A DNA stretch of 64,000 nucleotides from JABGQS01 sp963666505 (GTDB taxonomy: Bacteria > Bacillota > Clostridia > Christensenellales > SZUA-584): contig CAXXXL010000001.1 of assembly GCA_963666505.2 (NCBI GenBank), positions 124,001-188,000 on the forward strand, in the 5' to 3' direction. The number at the start of each line of letters is the position of its first letter. The stretch's first letter is position 1. Both the position numbers and the translations under genes were made by a program. Of this stretch, positions 16,256 to 25,478 are shown piece by piece. The notes below the pieces were generated by a model. That model was not told where the DNA came from. It saw nothing but the letters and a program-made list of their open reading frames with translations, and made no database searches.

Positions 16256-16336
16256 AGAGAACAAATAATGGTAATATAATCTATATGAATTAACATCTTA
16301 GTATACAGCAAACTAACAAAAAGGGAGGTATATTCA

Positions 16337-17368
16337 ATGTCAAGATTCAAGTATTCAGCAGGCCCGTGGAACGTACACAGCGGTGCGGACGCATTCGGAC
16401 CGCCGGTAAGAGACGAGATAGACTTTATTACGAAAGTAAAGAGGTATAAGCAGATAGGCTTCGACGCAATTCAGTTCCACGATGATGACGCAGTGCCGAA
16501 CATGAACGAGCTGTCCGACGACCAGATAATCAAGGAAGCGCAAAAGGTTAAAGGCATACTTGACGATAACGGTCTTGCGGCAGAGTTCGTAGCGCCAAGG
16601 CTGTGGATGGACCCAAGAACTATAGACGGCGGTTATACATCAAACAGGGCGGAAGACAGAGAGTTCGCAATGTGGCGCTCATATCGAAGCATAGACATAG
16701 CGAATGCTCTAGGATGCAAAAACATAGTACTGTGGCTTGCCCGTGAAGGCACATATGTATATGAGAGCAAAGACCCGGTTGTAAGCACCAAACGTATCAT
16801 AGAAGCGATGAACAAGATGCTCGAATACGACAAAGACATAAAGATAATGATAGAAACGAAGCCGAACGAGCCTGTGGACATCAGCTTCTGTCCTACTATG
16901 GGTCACACCATGGCGCTCTCCAGTGCAACGATAGATCCGAGTCGTGTAGGCGGTCTTCTGGAGACAGCACACGCAGTGCTGGCGGGGCTCGACCCTGCTA
17001 ACGAGATAGCGTTTGCACTTGCTTTCGACAAGCTGTTCAGTGTTCACCTAAACGACCAGAACGGCATGAAGTACGACCAGGACAAGGCATTTGCAGTCGA
17101 CAACCTGCGGCGTGGTTTCAACCAGATCAAAGTTCTTATGGACAATAATTACGGCAGCAGAGGCGAATACGTCGGTCTCGATGTTAAGGCGGTAAGGACG
17201 CAGAAAATTGAAGACAGCTATCGCCACCTCGAGAACAGTCTCAAGATAGCCAAGCTGCTCGAAGCTAAGGTAGAGAGCTTCGATAAAAAGTATCAGCAGC
17301 AGTGTATAGACGCAAGAGACTATGAGGCACTCGAAATGTACGTTATGGAACATCTCATGAAGGGCTGA
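16337..17368 (+). CDS. xylA: Xylose isomerase
   Basis: The 343-residue TIM-barrel protein aligns with the short (class I, Streptomyces-type) xylose isomerases: WNVHSGADAFG, FHDDDAVP (catalytic His region), NIVLWLAREG, metal-binding IETKPNEP, FCPTMGHTM and SVHLNDQNGMKYDQD. It would interconvert D-xylose and D-xylulose with two divalent metals. It is some 40 residues shorter than the usual class I enzyme, mainly at the C-terminus, so activity on another aldose is possible. AGGGAGG precedes the ATG. It stands alone, 16 kb from the xylulokinase-like fragment at the window start. Confidence 0.85.
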   Translation: MSRFKYSAGPWNVHSGADAFGPPVRDEIDFITKVKRYKQIGFDAIQFHDDDAVPNMNELSDDQIIKEAQKVKGILDDNGLAAEFVAPRLWMDPRTIDGGYTSNRAEDREFAMWRSYRSIDIANALGCKNIVLWLAREGTYVYESKDPVVSTKRIIEAMNKMLEYDKDIKIMIETKPNEPVDISFCPTMGHTMALSSATIDPSRVGGLLETAHAVLAGLDPANEIAFALAFDKLFSVHLNDQNGMKYDQDKAFAVDNLRRGFNQIKVLMDNNYGSRGEYVGLDVKAVRTQKIEDSYRHLENSLKIAKLLEAKVESFDKKYQQQCIDARDYEALEMYVMEHLMKG

Positions 17369-17381
17369 TAACAACTAAAAT

Positions 17382-17418
17382 AAAAGCCGGGTCAGATTTT
17401 ACTGCTCCCGGCTTTTGT
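17382..17418 (+). terminator. Terminator after xylA
   Basis: AAAAGCCGGG/CCCGGCTTTT, ten base pairs, loop of about 17 bases, followed by GTTATT. Confidence 0.85.
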
Positions 17419-17478
17419 TATTGCGAATGATGCTTCGTGGTATAATGAATAATAAGTCAAATTAAGCGAGGTATTATT

Positions 17479-17892
17479 ATGAGCAGTAAAATGGGAAAAG
17501 TATTACTCATTCTTCTTGCGGTAAATCTTGCAGCGACGCTTGGGCTGGGTGTGTTCTTTTATTTTTCGTCCGAAGATATAAAGCACCGGCAGGTTGTGCT
17601 GGAGCGCAGGGTAAAGGACATTGAGCCGTGCGAGGACAATACTGAAGAAAATCTTGCAATACTGAGTGCAGTATTAGGCAGCGAGCTTGAAAGTAAAGTA
17701 GACGAGGTGACCGCCGAGATATCCGGGCAGATTGCAGATATAGAAAGCGGCCTGAGCAAATACGACGAGGATATAGCGCAAATAACCGCAGGGCTTGAAG
17801 AGCTAAACGACAACATGGAAGACATAAGCAGAGTAGTAACTTCGGTCCAGGAAATACTAGATTCTATCAAAAATTTCTTTAAAATCGGTTGA
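17479..17892 (+). CDS. Single-pass membrane protein with coiled coil
   Basis: The 137-residue protein has one N-terminal membrane helix (about residues 8-29, VLLILLAVNLAATLGLGVFF) and an acidic helical remainder with heptad-like spacing (residues 35-130), typical of an extracytoplasmic or cytoplasmic coiled coil. GAGGT lies upstream of the ATG. Followed after 67 bases by the ZIP transporter gene. No family recognised. Confidence 0.7.
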   Translation: MSSKMGKVLLILLAVNLAATLGLGVFFYFSSEDIKHRQVVLERRVKDIEPCEDNTEENLAILSAVLGSELESKVDEVTAEISGQIADIESGLSKYDEDIAQITAGLEELNDNMEDISRVVTSVQEILDSIKNFFKIG

Positions 17893-17959
17893 GGCTATGT
17901 TCCAATAAAGCAGGTTGTCTGTTATAATGTAAAAAAGTCTCAATCGGGAGGAACGCTAT

Positions 17960-18772
17960 ATGTTTGATTTCATTGCGGATAAACCACCGGTACTTCAGGC
18001 TCTTTTTGGCACACTGTTCACATGGGCTGTAACGGCTCTTGGAGCCGGGGTGGTTTTCTTTTTCAAGAAACTTAATAAAAAGCTGCTGGACGCTATGCTT
18101 GGGTTTGCCGCTGGTGTTATGATAGCGGCTAGCTTTTTCTCGCTTATAGGTCCGGCGGTTGAAATGACCGAATCTACCGGTCAGACATCTTGGTTGGTAG
18201 CAGCGATAGGCTTTGCTTTGGGCTGCGGGTTTTTGTTCCTTGCAGACAAGCTTTTGCCGCATATGCATTCAATCGGAAATAACGAACATAAAGAGGGCAT
18301 ATCAACTCAGTGGAAAAAGAGCGTGCTGCTCATAGGTGCAATAACCCTCCACAACATACCCGAAGGTCTTGCCGTTGGCGTTGCTTTTGGAGCGGCAGCC
18401 GCAGGCATACCCGGCGCTACCGTTGCAGGTGCGGTGGCCCTGGCAATAGGTATAGGAATACAGAATTTCCCGGAAGGCGCAGCGGTCTCAATACCTCTTC
18501 GCAGGGAAGGCATGTCTCGAGCAAAGAGCTTTTTCTATGGCCAGCTTTCAGGCTTTGTGGAGCCGATAGCCGGTGTTCTCGGCGCTCTGGCAGTGCTGGT
18601 TTTTCGTCCTATACTGCCGTATGCGCTCTGCTTTGCCGCAGGCGCCATGATATACGTTGTAGTGGAAGAGCTGGTACCGGAAGGGCACACCGAGACTGGT
18701 TCGCATATTGCGACAATAGGTATAATAATAGGTTTTCTTGTCATGATGTCGCTGGACTTAGGGCTGGGCTGA
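17960..18772 (+). CDS. ZIP-family divalent metal transporter
   Basis: The 270-residue membrane protein has eight likely membrane helices and the two ZIP metal-site motifs, HNIPEGLAVG at 131-140 (helix 4) and QNFPEGAAV at about 170 (helix 5), plus EELVPEGH near the C-terminus. ZIP proteins such as ZupT import zinc, iron or manganese into the cytoplasm. GGGAGG precedes the ATG. The exact metal is not determined by the sequence. Confidence 0.93.
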   Translation: MFDFIADKPPVLQALFGTLFTWAVTALGAGVVFFFKKLNKKLLDAMLGFAAGVMIAASFFSLIGPAVEMTESTGQTSWLVAAIGFALGCGFLFLADKLLPHMHSIGNNEHKEGISTQWKKSVLLIGAITLHNIPEGLAVGVAFGAAAAGIPGATVAGAVALAIGIGIQNFPEGAAVSIPLRREGMSRAKSFFYGQLSGFVEPIAGVLGALAVLVFRPILPYALCFAAGAMIYVVVEELVPEGHTETGSHIATIGIIIGFLVMMSLDLGLG

Positions 18773-18788
18773 TATAGTTGGTTTAACC

Positions 18789-18816
18789 GGGGGCTGCAAA
18801 AAGCGGCCCTCTTTTA
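18789..18816 (+). terminator. Terminator after the ZIP transporter gene
   Basis: GGGGGCTGC pairs with GCGGCCCTC (two G-T pairs) around AAAAA, followed by TTTT. Confidence 0.7.
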
Positions 18817-19088
18817 TATTGCTATCCACCCCACAGACGTATCCGTCGGCGAAGATCACGATATAAGAAAGCGATACCTTCCGGCAACGCCATTTTTACA
18901 GATTAAAATGTACAATTAAAATGCGTATAGGACTGCTATGTACTTTTCGGCCATTTCTCTGAATTGCTCGGGTACATCTTCGGTTTTTACAGAATTTTGA
19001 ATAGCGCACGTTCCGGTTTTTCAGCAGTTTCATAATACCGTGATTTACAACTCAGCATATTAAGCATTTCGTTTATTTCCTTATCTAC
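18817..19088. other. Intergenic stretch with a possible coding remnant
   Basis: No gene is supported here. On the minus strand, between about 19020 and 18918, one frame reads protein-like (TEDVPEQFREMAEKYIAVLY, then a stop) but lacks a start codon or ribosome site, and a stop lies just upstream. It may be the decayed end of a lost gene. Confidence 0.3.
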
Positions 19089-19118
19089 AAAAAAAGCCCG
19101 GTTTTATCCGGGCTTTTA
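19089..19118 (-). terminator. Terminator after the MBL/small protein pair
   Basis: AAAAGCCCGG/CCGGGCTTTT with a TTTTAT loop. The downstream arm overlaps the stop codon of the 84-residue gene. Confidence 0.85.
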
Positions 19119-19370
19119 TATAAGCTTTTCGAGCTCTTCTACAGCTTCAGCCAGCTTTTCTTTTGCATGTTGCAGCGGCAGCGAGCGGTAATCATTATTC
19201 TGCGAAGCGTACCACAAACCAAGGTGCAGTTTATTAAGCTTCTTGAGTGTTTCGCCAAGATCCCGGTAAAGTGCAGTGGTTTGCTGCTTCGTTGCTGAAG
19301 AGACAGGTTTCTTTCTGCTGAAATCCATATCAGCTACAATATCGGCTATCTTAATTTCTGTATCATTCAT
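19116..19370 (-). CDS. Small helical protein of unknown function (84 aa)
   Basis: The 84-residue, charged and mostly helical protein (MNDTEIKIADIVADMDF at the start, AKEKLAEAVEELEKLI at the end) is encoded 3 bases past the MBL hydrolase gene on the same strand and ends in a terminator. No motif or family recognised; the tight spacing suggests co-translation with the hydrolase. Confidence 0.65.
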   Translation of the reverse strand: MNDTEIKIADIVADMDFSRKKPVSSATKQQTTALYRDLGETLKKLNKLHLGLWYASQNNDYRSLPLQHAKEKLAEAVEELEKLI

Positions 19371-19372
19371 AG

Positions 19373-20206
19373 CTATAGCTTAAGCACATCTCCTGATTGC
19401 ATTTTTTTGGTTCTTGATAGCATACACAGCTTTTCACAGGGCTTTTCTCCGGTGCAGTGTCCGGTATATATCTTCTTAATACCGTTTTTCCCAAAGAACT
19501 TACCGATAGCTCTTATCTCGTGCTTGGATTCCTTCCGCACCCGTACGCCGAATATCCGTGTCCCGTTAAGATGAAAGCCGCCCACGACGCCGTAAATTTT
19601 GCCGAACTTGTCCTGGGCTGTGCGCAATATATTTATAAGTCCGTGGTGAGAACAGCCGGTAAGCACGATGTTTCCCTGCTTCGTCTTTACGTTTATAAAA
19701 AGCTCGTGAGAAAGATCGTCGGGCAGCATCTTGTCTTCATGCTTGCGGTACATTGAACTTGTATAGACCGGATAGTGTCTGTATTTTGTGATGTTGGCAA
19801 GCGTGATTCCGCCTGCTATCTCAATATCGTCTTCCACAAATATCAGACGGCTGGAGTATTTCTCGTAAAAATTTCTGTCTATTCCGGTGAAAATATACCT
19901 TACAAGCCTCTTGGTGTAAAATTCATCAAGAGCGTTTTTTTTCATATATACCACTGCCTTCTTATTAATGTCAAGGAAGTGGGCAAGCCCTCCGGTGTGG
20001 TCATAGTGCCCGTGCGATATCACGCAGATATCCACTTTCGATAGGTCTATGCCATGAAGAGTTGCGTTGTAAATGAACCTGTCAGATGAGCCGGTGTCAA
20101 ACAAAATGCGTTTGCCGGCAAATTCAAAATACATAGAAAGTCCGTGTTCAGATAAAAACGCTGAACCTGCCGGTTTGTTATTCTCGACTAACATATAAAT
20201 ATCCAT
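19373..20206 (-). CDS. MBL-fold metallohydrolase
   Basis: The 277-residue protein has the metallo-beta-lactamase metal site SHGHYDHTGG (about 64-73), further ligands in LTGCSHHG (about 182) and GGFHLNG, and a closing YTGHCTGE. This motif set is typical of the dihydropteroate-synthase-like/RFaP-synthase-type MBL subfamily, whose cellular substrates are mostly unknown. The preceding gene on the strand is an XRE regulator, the next an 84-residue protein. Confidence 0.85.
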   Translation of the reverse strand: MDIYMLVENNKPAGSAFLSEHGLSMYFEFAGKRILFDTGSSDRFIYNATLHGIDLSKVDICVISHGHYDHTGGLAHFLDINKKAVVYMKKNALDEFYTKRLVRYIFTGIDRNFYEKYSSRLIFVEDDIEIAGGITLANITKYRHYPVYTSSMYRKHEDKMLPDDLSHELFINVKTKQGNIVLTGCSHHGLINILRTAQDKFGKIYGVVGGFHLNGTRIFGVRVRKESKHEIRAIGKFFGKNGIKKIYTGHCTGEKPCEKLCMLSRTKKMQSGDVLKL

Positions 20207-20237
20207 AAACCCTCCGCGGCTGTCTACAGCCTCAAAG

Positions 20238-20561
20238 TCACTTCTGTTCGACTAAATACTGCTCATAAAGCGATTTGTCTGCTGCATCTGCAACGTCATC
20301 ATAACCCGGTGGCACGGCTTCGGTTTTTTCCTCCAATTGTTTCGCTGCGGCCGTTTTGCCGGTGTACTCCATAAGTTCAAAAACGCCGCTTTCCAGCCCT
20401 TGGCATATTCTTTGCAGAGTTTCGAATTTCGGCTGCTTATATCCGCCTTCAATATATGACAAAGTAGACTGGGCTATCCCCGCCTTCTTTGCAAGAGTGT
20501 TCTGAGATATCCCTTTGGCTATTCTCATAGTTTTAATCTTATAACCGATATCAATACTCAT
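20238..20561 (-). CDS. XRE-family transcriptional regulator
   Basis: The 107-residue protein has a Cro/C1-type helix-turn-helix at residues 8-62 (IKTMRIAKGISQNTLAKKAGIAQ then STLSYIEGGYKQP). The short C-terminal part (about 65-107) is acidic and has no recognised sensor domain. It is read in the same direction as, and 31 bases before, the MBL hydrolase gene, and may control that unit. Confidence 0.88.
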   Translation of the reverse strand: MSIDIGYKIKTMRIAKGISQNTLAKKAGIAQSTLSYIEGGYKQPKFETLQRICQGLESGVFELMEYTGKTAAAKQLEEKTEAVPPGYDDVADAADKSLYEQYLVEQK

Positions 20562-20661
20562 ATAATGCCGCTTTTACACTTATTACCTTATCTTAACACT
20601 AATGAGTTTTCAATACAACAGGACGCAAAAAAGGGAAACAGATATTTAACATTTAGCGAAA

Positions 20662-20687
20662 AAAAGAGCCCAAATAGGCTCTTTTAA
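20662..20687 (-). terminator. Terminator after the cohesin gene
   Basis: AAAAGAGCC/GGCTCTTTT with a CAAATA loop, placed 9 bases past the stop codon. Confidence 0.85.
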
Positions 20688-20695
20688 AACGATTA

Positions 20696-21910
20696 TTATA
20701 GATTTGCGTCCTTGACCCGAAGACCTCGTTTCTTCTCTCTTTTTAATTTAGCCAAACTCTTAAAATAAAGCACGGCAAAAACTGCTGTTGCAACAGCCAA
20801 TGCAGTGCACACTGCGATAAGTATCAGCGCGAGAAGCGAGATGCCTTCTTCAGATTTTGACTCTTGTTGGTCGTTTTGTGTTGCTTCAGCTGTAGTTTCT
20901 GGCTTGGTCGTCGGCGCTGGTGTCGTCTCAGGCTCAGCATCAGCAAAGGCCATGTAACGCTGAAGAGACCTGTCTTCAACGTTGTAAAGATAAAAGCCGA
21001 CCTCTCCCGAAGCGCTGCGCACATAAACAAGATAGACCGAACCGTCAGAGTCTGGTGGCAGCCACGCCGGTACGCTCTTTTCTCCGAATTCCATCATTGC
21101 TTCTTCAAATCCTGCCGGACCCTGTGTTTGTTCGTCCGGCCAGATGAAAGTGAAGTATGCAGAAATGGATGTTACTTTGATGTAGGGGAAAAGTACGTCT
21201 TTGCTCTCGTCATATATATAATAGCCTGCATTGCTTCCGTCTGTTTCAGATAAATACAGCAGTATGATATCCTCACTGTCGGGTATTCCTGCGCCTCCCA
21301 CATACTCGTCGTTATAAGTCACCTGCCTGTCGGTAAACCCGGATGGCAGAGAAAGGCTTCTAAGTGAGCGCCATATATACATCTGTGCGTCTGTTCCAAG
21401 GACGTTTTGCGCAGCTACGCCTGTAAGTGAGATGTCAACGGGCGTCGGCGTTGCTCCGTCAGTTCCTCCGGTGTCGGTCCCGTCTGAGGCAATTTCTATG
21501 CTTACTCCCGCCTGAGCTGTCCCAAGGTCGTTTCCGTCGTAGTCAACTATGTTTTCTATTGAGAAGTCTATTACTGCTTCGCCTTCGCCTATGGCGGCAA
21601 ACCTGATAACGGCTGTCAGCGACGAAGAGCCGCCGCTCTGCATAGAGACCAGGTTAATATATCCGTCTGAAGCACCGCCGTTGCTGCTAACGTACGAAAG
21701 AAGTGAAGGGTCATACGTGAAAACACCATCGGCCACAGCTATATGAGAACCTGAAAGAGTGAGAGTCACTGTAATGGTATCCCCTTCTGTTACTGACGTA
21801 GCATCCGCACTCACGTCCAAATCTGCCGCCAGCGCTGCCGCCGGAAAAGCCATAAGGCATGCTATAGCAAGCAGTGCGGTAAATATTTTTCTTGTTGTCT
21901 TTTTATTCTT
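20696..21910 (-). CDS. Membrane-anchored cohesin-domain surface protein
   Basis: The 404-residue protein begins with a signal peptide (KNKKTTRKIF, hydrophobic core, cleavage near AALAAD). About residues 30-145 form a cohesin-like beta-sandwich (DVSADATSVTEGDTITVTLT ... GVFTYDPSLLSYVSS ... SIENIVDYDGNDLG). A second domain of about 160 residues follows, then a Thr/Pro-rich linker, one membrane helix (about 360-385) and a basic tail. I use the TTG at 21910 because AAAGGGGG lies just before it; a longer frame would begin inside the upstream gene. Cohesins bind dockerins, and the gene directly upstream encodes one. Co-transcribed, 16 bases apart. Confidence 0.82.
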   Translation of the reverse strand, partial: KNKKTTRKIFTALLAIACLMAFPAAALAADLDVSADATSVTEGDTITVTLTLSGSHIAVADGVFTYDPSLLSYVSSNGGASDGYINLVSMQSGGSSSLTAVIRFAAIGEGEAVIDFSIENIVDYDGNDLGTAQAGVSIEIASDGTDTGGTDGATPTPVDISLTGVAAQNVLGTDAQMYIWRSLRSLSLPSGFTDRQVTYNDEYVGGAGIPDSEDIILLYLSETDGSNAGYYIYDESKDVLFPYIKVTSISAYFTFIWPDEQTQGPAGFEEAMMEFGEKSVPAWLPPDSDGSVYLVYVRSASGEVGFYLYNVEDRSLQRYMAFADAEPETTPAPTTKPETTAEATQNDQQESKSEEGISLLALILIAVCTALAVATAVFAVLYFKSLAKLKREKKRGLRVKDANL

Positions 21911-21926
21911 CAAAGGTATTCCCCCT

Positions 21927-23675
21927 TTATTGCTCAATGCTGTATTTGCCCTGAATTTGCTTTAAAAGCAGAAGCACGTCGTAGCTGTCGGCTTCTCCGT
22001 CGTGATTGACGTCTGCCGCAGCAAGGTATACGCCGGACAGTCTGCTTATTCCCATCAAATGGTGCCTTAGTGCGTCAAGGTCTCCCTGTGATATCTGCCC
22101 GTTTCCGTCTATATCGCCGTATATGACAACGGCAAGGTCGAAATATGAGTTTCCGTCTGAGTATATCGTTCTTACAAAGTCGCCCGTTGCCACGGTTGCC
22201 CCTGCTTTTTCATCTCCTTTAGACGATATCATGCTAAGCTCGCCTTCCGCCGTTGATATTCCTGACAACAGTTTACTTACGCTTGTGCCCAGTGCAACGC
22301 CGCTGATTCCTGTTTTGTCGATATTGTACTTCTCGCTCGAAAGAGCCGGGGCTGTCTCGAAAGTGCCGATATTGCGAAGCTGGGTGCCTTCATAATAGAA
22401 ATGAAGTATGTCTGTAAAGCTTTGCCCTTCTGTAGCACGCTGTTCTGCACCACGCTGACTAAGGCCTACGCCGTGGCCGTATCTTCTGTTGGTAAGCAGC
22501 CAGCCTTCATACTCCTTGCCGTCTGCATCAAGAATCCCGGGCTCTGCACCACGCACACGCAGCGTTCTCTTGCCTGCGTTGAATATGCCTTCCGGGTTCT
22601 CATCGGTGTTGACAAGAGCGTCGAGCGAGATGGTAAACATCACCTGTCCCTGTTTCTCATCGGCTCCGGTCACTATCAGCACAACGTCAGCTTTGGTGTA
22701 AGCGCGGCTGGGAGGGTCGTATATCGCCGAGTGCGCTTTGATACGCACAGTAGAAGCCAGCGTCACATGCCCGCCTGCTGCGCTGTCTGCGCCCGACTGC
22801 AGCATGTTATACACGAGCGGGTCCATAAGCTCTTTCGTCTCGGTGTTGAATTCATCTGGTATGAACGACGTTTCTTCCAGGCTTGCCGGGTTTCGAAGGT
22901 CGAAGTCGTCGTCCTTTTGTACGTAATAAGGCAGGTTGCTTGACCATACGTTTCCCGTAAGCTCCGTTTGCCCGCCGTTTGAAGCAGCGTAATATGCCTG
23001 TATTATATTCCCGTTGTAAGTCAGTATCTGACCGAACGTCTCATCCACTGCGGCGATAGCCCGTGTGTATCTGCTTGCATAGCCGTGGTACACCTGGTCG
23101 GCCGAAGTGTCAAGGATATCATATTCACGAAGACGGAATTTTGAACAGTTTGCAACTACATACCCCCTTGCGCAAACAGCCTGTGCTTTCAGCGATTCCA
23201 TAGGGAAGGTGTTGCTCATTTCATACGGCACCACGCCATAAAGATAATGCTCTACCGGCAGCGTGTTTATTACACGTAAATACCCTTCGGAAACGTCGAG
23301 CGTCAAGTCGCCAAGGTATGTACACACGCTGTACCTCGAGTTAGTAAGCCGTATGTATGCGGAAGTTCCGTCATAGTCGCCGCTCTGCAGCGTGATGGAA
23401 GAAGCGGTGAACTCAGCTTCTCCGCACGTCATCACAGGCCTGCTGCCGACTATGGATATTACAGCCTCGTCAGACTCAAAAACAAACTCCGGGTCTTCCT
23501 TGAGCGTATATTCGCCGATAAGGTCGATCTCCAGCGTTTTTGTCTTGTCGACTGAAAGAAGCACACGTACATCTGTAGAATAGGCGGCGGCGTAAGCCGT
23601 CGTTGTACCGAACAATATCGTCACCGCTGTTACGGATGCAGCTATAAGCGCAATGTTTTTTCTGATAAATTTCAC
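21927..23675 (-). CDS. SpoIID/LytB-domain protein with C-terminal dockerin
   Basis: The 582-residue protein has an N-terminal signal or anchor helix, a SpoIID domain (about 125-420; LPVEHYLYGVVPYEMSNTFP, LKAQAVCARGYV, AYYAASNGGQTE, GHGVGLSQRGAEQ), and at residues 513-582 a type I dockerin with two calcium loops: DIDGNGQISQGD and DVNHDGEADSYD, each with ligands at positions 1, 3, 5, 9 and 12. SpoIID is a lytic transglycosylase acting on peptidoglycan during sporulation; related LytB proteins modify amidases. A GTG start follows AAAAGGAA. The next gene encodes a membrane-bound cohesin, so the two products may bind each other. Confidence 0.88.
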   Translation of the reverse strand: MKFIRKNIALIAASVTAVTILFGTTTAYAAAYSTDVRVLLSVDKTKTLEIDLIGEYTLKEDPEFVFESDEAVISIVGSRPVMTCGEAEFTASSITLQSGDYDGTSAYIRLTNSRYSVCTYLGDLTLDVSEGYLRVINTLPVEHYLYGVVPYEMSNTFPMESLKAQAVCARGYVVANCSKFRLREYDILDTSADQVYHGYASRYTRAIAAVDETFGQILTYNGNIIQAYYAASNGGQTELTGNVWSSNLPYYVQKDDDFDLRNPASLEETSFIPDEFNTETKELMDPLVYNMLQSGADSAAGGHVTLASTVRIKAHSAIYDPPSRAYTKADVVLIVTGADEKQGQVMFTISLDALVNTDENPEGIFNAGKRTLRVRGAEPGILDADGKEYEGWLLTNRRYGHGVGLSQRGAEQRATEGQSFTDILHFYYEGTQLRNIGTFETAPALSSEKYNIDKTGISGVALGTSVSKLLSGISTAEGELSMISSKGDEKAGATVATGDFVRTIYSDGNSYFDLAVVIYGDIDGNGQISQGDLDALRHHLMGISRLSGVYLAAADVNHDGEADSYDVLLLLKQIQGKYSIEQ

Positions 23676-23839
23676 GTCAGTTCCTTTTGAGAGTCAGAGT
23701 TCTATGTTAACTTGTATGTTAATATAATGATACAGTCTGGCGGCAAAGCCGTCAATGGCATCTGGGAAAAGTTTACTTTTTTTATTTGATATTATTTAGG
23801 GTGATGGGAGTGGGTGAAAGAGTCTTATCAAGCAGTAAG

Positions 23840-24214
23840 CTAAATGCTAAACGCAGTGATCCAAAAGCAGACACTGGCTGCTGCTGAAAGCGGTGTCATG
23901 AAAAACTTTTCTTTCTTGCTTTTCGACAGAAAATTCATTACTGTGTTAAGAACAAGATATGAAGCAAAGATTATACAAATAATTTTCGTAACGCCTATTG
24001 AAAACCAAAGCGGCATAAACCCGCCCGCCTGCAGTATTATGATTATTGCAAACGCCTGGATAACAAGCGAAACCAAAGCGAAGATCCTAAGCTTTCCGGG
24101 CAGAACCTTATGCCGTCCGCCCATCGTAAACTCGCCAACCGGAGCTCCCAGCGCCGCAAGCACCGTTATAACTGCTACGATCCCAAAGAGGCAGGCGCCT
24201 GTTATTGCTGTCAT
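23840..24214 (-). CDS. Four-helix membrane protein of unknown function
   Basis: The 124-residue protein (from the second ATG, which has AGGATGG about 8 bases upstream; an ATG 12 bases earlier is too near that site) has four hydrophobic segments and the conserved-looking cytoplasmic loop GAPVGEFTMGGRHKVLP. Similar small membrane proteins of Firmicutes have no known role. It stands alone, with no clear terminator. Confidence 0.7.
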   Translation of the reverse strand: MTAITGACLFGIVAVITVLAALGAPVGEFTMGGRHKVLPGKLRIFALVSLVIQAFAIIIILQAGGFMPLWFSIGVTKIICIIFASYLVLNTVMNFLSKSKKEKFFMTPLSAAASVCFWITAFSI

Positions 24215-24364
24215 GTGTAATACCATCCTATTGATTGTTTTTACTATATGGATTATTTTAGCATAGGATGTTATAGTATGTCTAAATATTACTTGTTATT
24301 ATGGCTTGGATGAGTGTAGAAATATAGAATAAGAGGCGGGTTATTGAGGAGGAGTACTACACAA

Positions 24365-25116
24365 ATGTATGACTGGTATGAAAAGTTCTATAAAGCAACG
24401 GCAAGTAGTAATGCGTATTCAGAATATTGCAGGTTAGTGTTTGGTATTGATTTCTCGCAACACGGTTTCAGTAATAAGGAAGAAATAACCCAGGTGATTA
24501 ACTTGGCAAAAATAGAACCACATTACAACATATTAGATTTAGGCTGTGGTAATGGGAAAATGGTAGAGTATATTTCTGATTTGACATACGCCAATGGGTA
24601 TGGAATAGATTACAGTATTGAGGCAATAGCGCATGCAAATACAAGAACAAAAGACAAAATGATAAACTTACCTTTATTACTGGAATGATAGGAGATAAAC
24701 TGTTTGAGGATAACTTCTTCAATATAATATTTTCTATAGATACGATATACTTTACTGATAGTTTGGAAAATACAATAAATGGGTTGCTTGAAATGCTAAA
24801 ACCGAAGGGCAGAATAATAATCTTGTATGGAGTATTTAATTTTATTGATGGAGAGGGATTAGAAGTAAATAAAACAAAGTTGGCAAAAACTTTAAATAAG
24901 GCAGAAATAGAATATAAAAATATTGATTGTACAAAAAGGTTATATAAGCATATGAAGTTAAAAAGAAAGATTGCAGAAAAATTAAAGCCCGAGTTTATTA
25001 AAGAGAACAATAATTTTATATATGATAATATAATTATGGAATCTATAAATCAAGATATGGATTTCTTGGAGTTTAAAACGAAATTTGCCAGGTATATTTA
25101 TATAATAACAAAATAA
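24365..25116 (+). pseudogene. Frameshifted class I SAM-dependent methyltransferase
   Basis: Two overlapping frames together make one methyltransferase. The first (ATG at 24365 after GAGGAGGAG) ends at 24688 and contains the SAM motif ILDLGCGNGKMVEYI; the second continues as TFITGMIGDKLFEDNFFNII through SIDTIYFTD and LKPKGRIIILYG to 25116. The frames join if one A were added to the A-run at 24656-24659, so either a single-base loss or a sequencing error broke the gene. The AT-rich codon use differs from neighbours and suggests transfer. Substrate unknown; the acceptor-binding motifs resemble small-molecule methyltransferases. Confidence 0.75.
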
Positions 25117-25242
25117 AAATGCCTATTTGGAAATTGATATAAAAAATGCTGAAGCATTTTCCTTCCTTTTTATTTTTCCGAAAATAATAAAACCACATCA
25201 AATGTAAAGAGAATCTCATCTACGGGACGGATACTACTTTTT

Positions 25243-25439
25243 CTTATCAAAAACCACCGTCTATTATTTCAGAGAAATATTGCCGACCTGATACCCATAT
25301 TCGAGCAGTTCTTCTTGCAGTTCAAAAAAAGACGGGCTATCTCTATTCCTAAAATATCATGAATTTAAGCGAAAGTCAGCGTCATTGACTGTTCATTGCT
25401 TTTTTGTATGTATTCCTACAGGGCGTTGCATTTGCTGAT
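25243..25439 (-). pseudogene. Decayed copy of the small gene at 27160-27366
   Basis: The minus strand is similar over about 200 bases to the intact 68-residue gene at 27160-27366 (same order of segments corresponding to NALWEYIQ, LTFAQIHEILGI, KKELLEYGYQVG and SLKEQTVVF) but has in-frame stops and a frameshift in the ELLEYGYQ region. It is a dead paralogue in an intergenic region of 460 bases. Confidence 0.7.
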
Positions 25440-25478
25440 GGAAACGATTTCCCCTTCTACAGATTATAATAACAATTT

